This document shows positions 7,867 to 9,348 of a stretch of 9,348 bases of DNA, one piece after another; the first letter of the stretch is position 1, and every line of letters begins with the position of its first letter. This stretch comes from CALMUP01 sp035327305. GTDB lineage: Bacteria > Verrucomicrobiota > Kiritimatiellia > CAIVKH01. A program made the translations under genes and the position numbers. Under the pieces are notes generated by a model that worked only from the letters and a program-made list of their open reading frames with translations, had not been told where the DNA came from and made no database searches. The stretch lies in NCBI GenBank assembly GCA_035327305.1, contig DAOLDL010000103.1, positions 1 to 9,348 of the forward strand, in the 5' to 3' direction.

Positions 7867-7990
7867 AATAAACTCCAATCAAAAATTCCAATTTAAGGGC
7901 AAGGATTTGGTTATACCTGTGCCGGTGCAAGTTTTCCTACGGGAAAACCGTGTTTTAGACAAGCTTTTGCTTACGGGGAGGTGGTAAAAT
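7867..7990. promoter_or_regulatory. Divergent leader region between greA and the pseudouridine synthase gene
   Basis: This 124-bp gap holds the control signals for both genes. On the minus strand GGAG (plus 7873-7876) precedes the greA ATG by 6 nt. On the plus strand GGAGG (7977-7981) precedes the ATG at 7991 by 9 nt. A palindromic GGTTATACC (about 7909-7917) could supply a -10-like TATAAC or TATACC on either strand, but I see no matching -35 box. A stable hairpin at 7931-7948 is listed separately. Confidence 0.4.
7931..7948 (+). promoter_or_regulatory. Hairpin with UACG tetraloop in the pseudouridine synthase leader
   Basis: GTTTTCC-TACG-GGAAAAC forms a perfect 7-bp stem. Read as plus-strand RNA, the loop is C(UACG)G, a member of the very stable UNCG tetraloop class; read on the other strand the loop is not of this class. 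It lies 42 nt before the ATG at 7991 and is followed by CGTGTTTT, a poor U-tract. It could be a 5' stabiliser, a weak attenuator or a protein-binding site. The structure is seen directly; the role is inference. Confidence 0.5.
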
Positions 7991-8875
7991 ATGCCAATTT
8001 CAAGCTGGGGCTTGTCAAATCCGGTATCGGCATGGAAAGATCGCGGTATGACCAAACCTGTTACGTTTAAAGTTGCCGGGCCGCAAAAAGGCGCCGCACT
8101 TATTGATCTGGTATCGCAAAAACTCTCGGTTTCACGGAATGAAGCCAAGCGCCTGATCGATTCTCGGCAAGTTTTTGTCAACGCACAAAGAATATGGATG
8201 GCCCGCCACAAAGTGTCCGTCGGAGATCGAATTGAGATCAACCATACGGGGAAGACAAAATCAGAATCCTCGTGTGAAATAATCTGGCAGGACGAATACT
8301 ATCTGATCGCGAACAAGCCTTCCGGTTTGCTTTCAAACGGATCCGGCAGTGTTGAGGAAATTTTGGGGAAACAAACAGGAAAACCTTTGCATGCCGTGCA
8401 TCGGCTTGATCGTGACACCTCCGGATGTATGTTACTCGCGTGGAAAAAGCCGGACATGGAATTGATGATTCCGGTTTTCCAGCGCCGGGAAGTGAAGAAA
8501 ATATACGAAGGCCTGGTCATTGGGCGAATTCCCCGGGAATTAAACATTATCAATCGGGGGATTGAAGGAGAAGAAGCTGTCACCTTGCTGAAGGTGGTGG
8601 CATCCCGGGGACAGGCATCGCGAGTGGAATTTACATTGGTAACCGGGAGAACGCACCAAATCCGTCGGCATTTAAACGCCTACGATCTTCAGCTCGCGGG
8701 GGAAAAACAATACGGAGCTACGGTTTTAGAGCAAAGTCAGCTAAGAAAATTCGGTCGACACATGTTACATGCCCGGACACTGGGATTTCCCCACCCAAAA
8801 ACAGGAAAGCACATTGAAGTAAAGGCGGGATTTCCCGATGACTATCGGAAGGCCGCCAGGGAGCTTGGACTGTAA
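7991..8875 (+). CDS. S4-domain RluA-family pseudouridine synthase
   Basis: The 294-residue enzyme converts uridine to pseudouridine in RNA, most likely rRNA. An S4 RNA-binding domain spans about 35-85 (A-L-I-D-L-V-S-Q-K-L-S-V-S-R-N-E-A-K-R-L). The catalytic domain follows from about 92 with I-A-N-K-P-S-G-L, the signature H137-R-L-D140-R-D-T-S-G with D140 as the catalytic aspartate, and G219-R-T-H-Q-I-R-R-H near the active site. The S4 domain places it closer to RluC/RluD-like enzymes than to RluA itself, but the target uridine cannot be told from sequence alone. The start at 7991 is supported by GGAGG 9 nt upstream. An internal ATG at 8048 (Met20) would remove a stretch that does not look conserved but has no good Shine-Dalgarno. 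The gene converges with infA, their stops being 17 bp apart. Confidence 0.94.
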   Translation: MPISSWGLSNPVSAWKDRGMTKPVTFKVAGPQKGAALIDLVSQKLSVSRNEAKRLIDSRQVFVNAQRIWMARHKVSVGDRIEINHTGKTKSESSCEIIWQDEYYLIANKPSGLLSNGSGSVEEILGKQTGKPLHAVHRLDRDTSGCMLLAWKKPDMELMIPVFQRREVKKIYEGLVIGRIPRELNIINRGIEGEEAVTLLKVVASRGQASRVEFTLVTGRTHQIRRHLNAYDLQLAGEKQYGATVLEQSQLRKFGRHMLHARTLGFPHPKTGKHIEVKAGFPDDYRKAARELGL

Positions 8876-8909
8876 ACCGGACACCGCGCCGTTCAAGTGC
8901 GGTGGCGGT
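8876..8909. terminator. GC-rich hairpin between the converging pseudouridine synthase and infA genes
   Basis: ACCG-ga-CACCGC, an 11-nt loop, then GCGGTG-g-CGGT can form a 10-bp stem broken by a small internal loop. It starts directly after the pseudouridine synthase stop codon and reaches into the last codons of infA, so it could serve both strands. Neither side has a U-tract, so it is not a classical intrinsic terminator. It may be a 3'-end stabiliser or a Rho-assisted stop. Confidence 0.35.
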
Positions 8910-9120
8910 AGGTAATGCGGCCTTTGGTAAGGTCATACGGCGACATTTCAACTTTGACCTTGTCGCCCGTGGTAATTTTGATGAAGTGCTTGCGCATTTT
9001 GCCCGAGATATGGGCAAGTATTTCATGACCGCTGTCCAACTTTACACGATACATGGTCGCCGGCAGTACTTTTACCACCGTGCCATCTAATTCCAGAATA
9101 TCTTCCTTGCCACCTACCAT
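8893..9120 (-). CDS. infA: Translation initiation factor IF-1
   Basis: The 75-residue product has the full IF-1 OB fold. It runs from K-E-D-I-L-E-L-D-G-T-V through L-P-A-T-M-Y-R-V, the G-H-E-I-L-A-H-I-S-G-K-M-R-K loop and G-D-K-V-K-V-E-M-S-P-Y-D-L-T-K-G-R-I-T-Y-R, almost unchanged from other bacteria. IF-1 binds the 30S A site and works with IF-2 and IF-3 in start-site selection. The ATG at 9120 is chosen because GGAGG lies 5 nt before it. A TTG six codons upstream would include the Shine-Dalgarno in the coding sequence and give an 81-residue form unlike the family. The gene stands alone rather than inside a ribosomal protein operon, with its own promoter. Its stop converges with the pseudouridine synthase gene. 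Confidence 0.98.
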   Translation of the reverse strand: MVGGKEDILELDGTVVKVLPATMYRVKLDSGHEILAHISGKMRKHFIKITTGDKVKVEMSPYDLTKGRITYRHRT

Positions 9121-9157
9121 TAAATCCTCCAGACGCAATTACCATCAAAAGGCCGCG

Positions 9158-9186
9158 AATATATGCGGATAGATTCCTGATAGCAA
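9158..9186 (-). promoter_or_regulatory. Sigma-70-type promoter of infA
   Basis: On the minus strand TTGCTA (plus 9181-9186), an exact 17-bp spacer and TATATT (plus 9158-9163) form a good housekeeping promoter with four and five of six consensus bases. The A/T-rich stretch just upstream (about 9196-9217, with AATTAAAC and TTTATTTATTT) could act as an UP element. Transcription would start near 9151, giving a leader of about 30 nt with the GGAGG at 9126-9130. This is the clearest promoter in the window. Confidence 0.65.
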
Positions 9187-9214
9187 GCCTTGATGGAAAT
9201 AAATAAACGTTTAA

Positions 9215-9322
9215 TTACGAACAAGACTTGCATAAATCCTGAAGTTTTGCCACGTTCTCCGCCTGCTGTTTCAGCATATCCGTTGAAACAACACGGGGCG
9301 TGTCCCGCAGTCGCGGGACTGG
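9215..9322 (-). pseudogene. Short open frame, possible tail of a disrupted gene upstream of infA
   Basis: On the minus strand a frame opens after TAG (plus 9323-9325) and ends at TAA (plus 9215-9217). Its last 25 codons read VVSTDMLKQQAENVAKLQDL followed by CKSCS, which looks like an ordinary helical protein end. Only 20 residues follow the sole ATG, at about 9275, and it has no Shine-Dalgarno. The frame is interrupted exactly where the hairpin repeat begins, so the segment may be the 3' remnant of a gene cut by that repeat. It could also be chance. No family is recognised. Confidence 0.25.
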
Positions 9323-9347
9323 CTAGAGCGTCCCGATTCCATCGGGA
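9302..9347. repeat. Pair of GC-rich palindromes, REP-like interspersed element (may continue past edge)
   Basis: Two hairpins stand side by side. The first is GTCCCGC-AGTC-GCGGGAC (9302-9319, perfect 7-bp stem). The second is TCCCGAT-TCC-ATCGGGA (9331-9347, perfect 7-bp stem), joined by the spacer TGGCTAGAGC and preceded by G, so both left arms begin GTCCCG. The inner arms GGGAC and GTCCC can also pair with each other across the spacer, giving an alternative fold. Matching arms in two hairpins of different loop sequence suggest a repetitive extragenic palindromic element rather than a terminator; no U-tract follows. Only one copy is visible, so dispersal in the genome is inferred. Confidence 0.5.
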
Positions 9348-9348
9348 A

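Noticed and set aside
7879..8241. 120-codon minus-strand frame over the greA/pseudouridine synthase gap
   Set aside because: It is antisense to the S4 domain and the strong Shine-Dalgarno of the plus-strand gene and shows no recognisable motif.
9121..9138. Six-codon N-terminal extension of infA from a TTG at 9138
   Set aside because: It would contain the GGAGG ribosome site within the coding sequence, and the family starts at the ATG at 9120.
9260..9348. Possible tRNA end because of the stacked GC-rich hairpins
   Set aside because: There is no T-loop GGTTCGA signature, no acceptor pairing and no CCA; the arms are simple palindromes.

Overview
The window reads as a chromosomal stretch of a free-living bacterium, most likely an uncultured member of the PVC superphylum (Verrucomicrobiota, Kiritimatiellota or Lentisphaerota side). 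The best clue is a GreA-type transcript cleavage factor of about 715 residues, in which the usual GreA module sits at the C-terminus of a very long N-terminal extension. That layout is known to me from Chlamydiae and relatives. The phylum assignment is inference; no rRNA or tRNA gene is present to settle it.

Layout, left to right. Positions 1-1922 (minus) hold the first 640 residues of a large secreted protein that runs off the left edge. It has a signal peptide, one or two beta-sandwich-like regions, and the start of a repeat of the KSTNGQDAD type typical of surface proteins. Positions 2040-2930 (minus) encode a complete PP2C-family protein phosphatase. Divergent from it, 3020-5266 (plus) encodes a RecD2-type DNA helicase. 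Its 3' end overlaps, tail to tail by 51 bp, a GtrA-family membrane protein (5216-5713, minus), which lies 5 bp behind the long GreA gene (5719-7866, minus) and is probably co-transcribed with it. Divergent from greA, 7991-8875 (plus) encodes an S4-domain RluA-family pseudouridine synthase. It converges on infA (8893-9120, minus), translation initiation factor IF-1, which has a clear promoter of its own. The right edge (about 9302-9347) carries two GC-rich hairpins sharing the same arm sequence, which look like an interspersed palindromic repeat. They stand next to a short open frame that may be the tail of a disrupted gene.

The genes are mostly unrelated housekeeping functions: transcript rescue, translation initiation, RNA modification, DNA repair and signalling by dephosphorylation. 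The exceptions are the secreted protein and the GtrA protein. I see no CRISPR array, transposase, phage gene, toxin-antitoxin pair or defence cluster, and I do not believe the window contains a new multi-gene system. The points most worth following are the fused GreA, the antisense gene overlap, the UACG-loop hairpin in the leader of the pseudouridine synthase gene, and the hairpin pair at the right edge.
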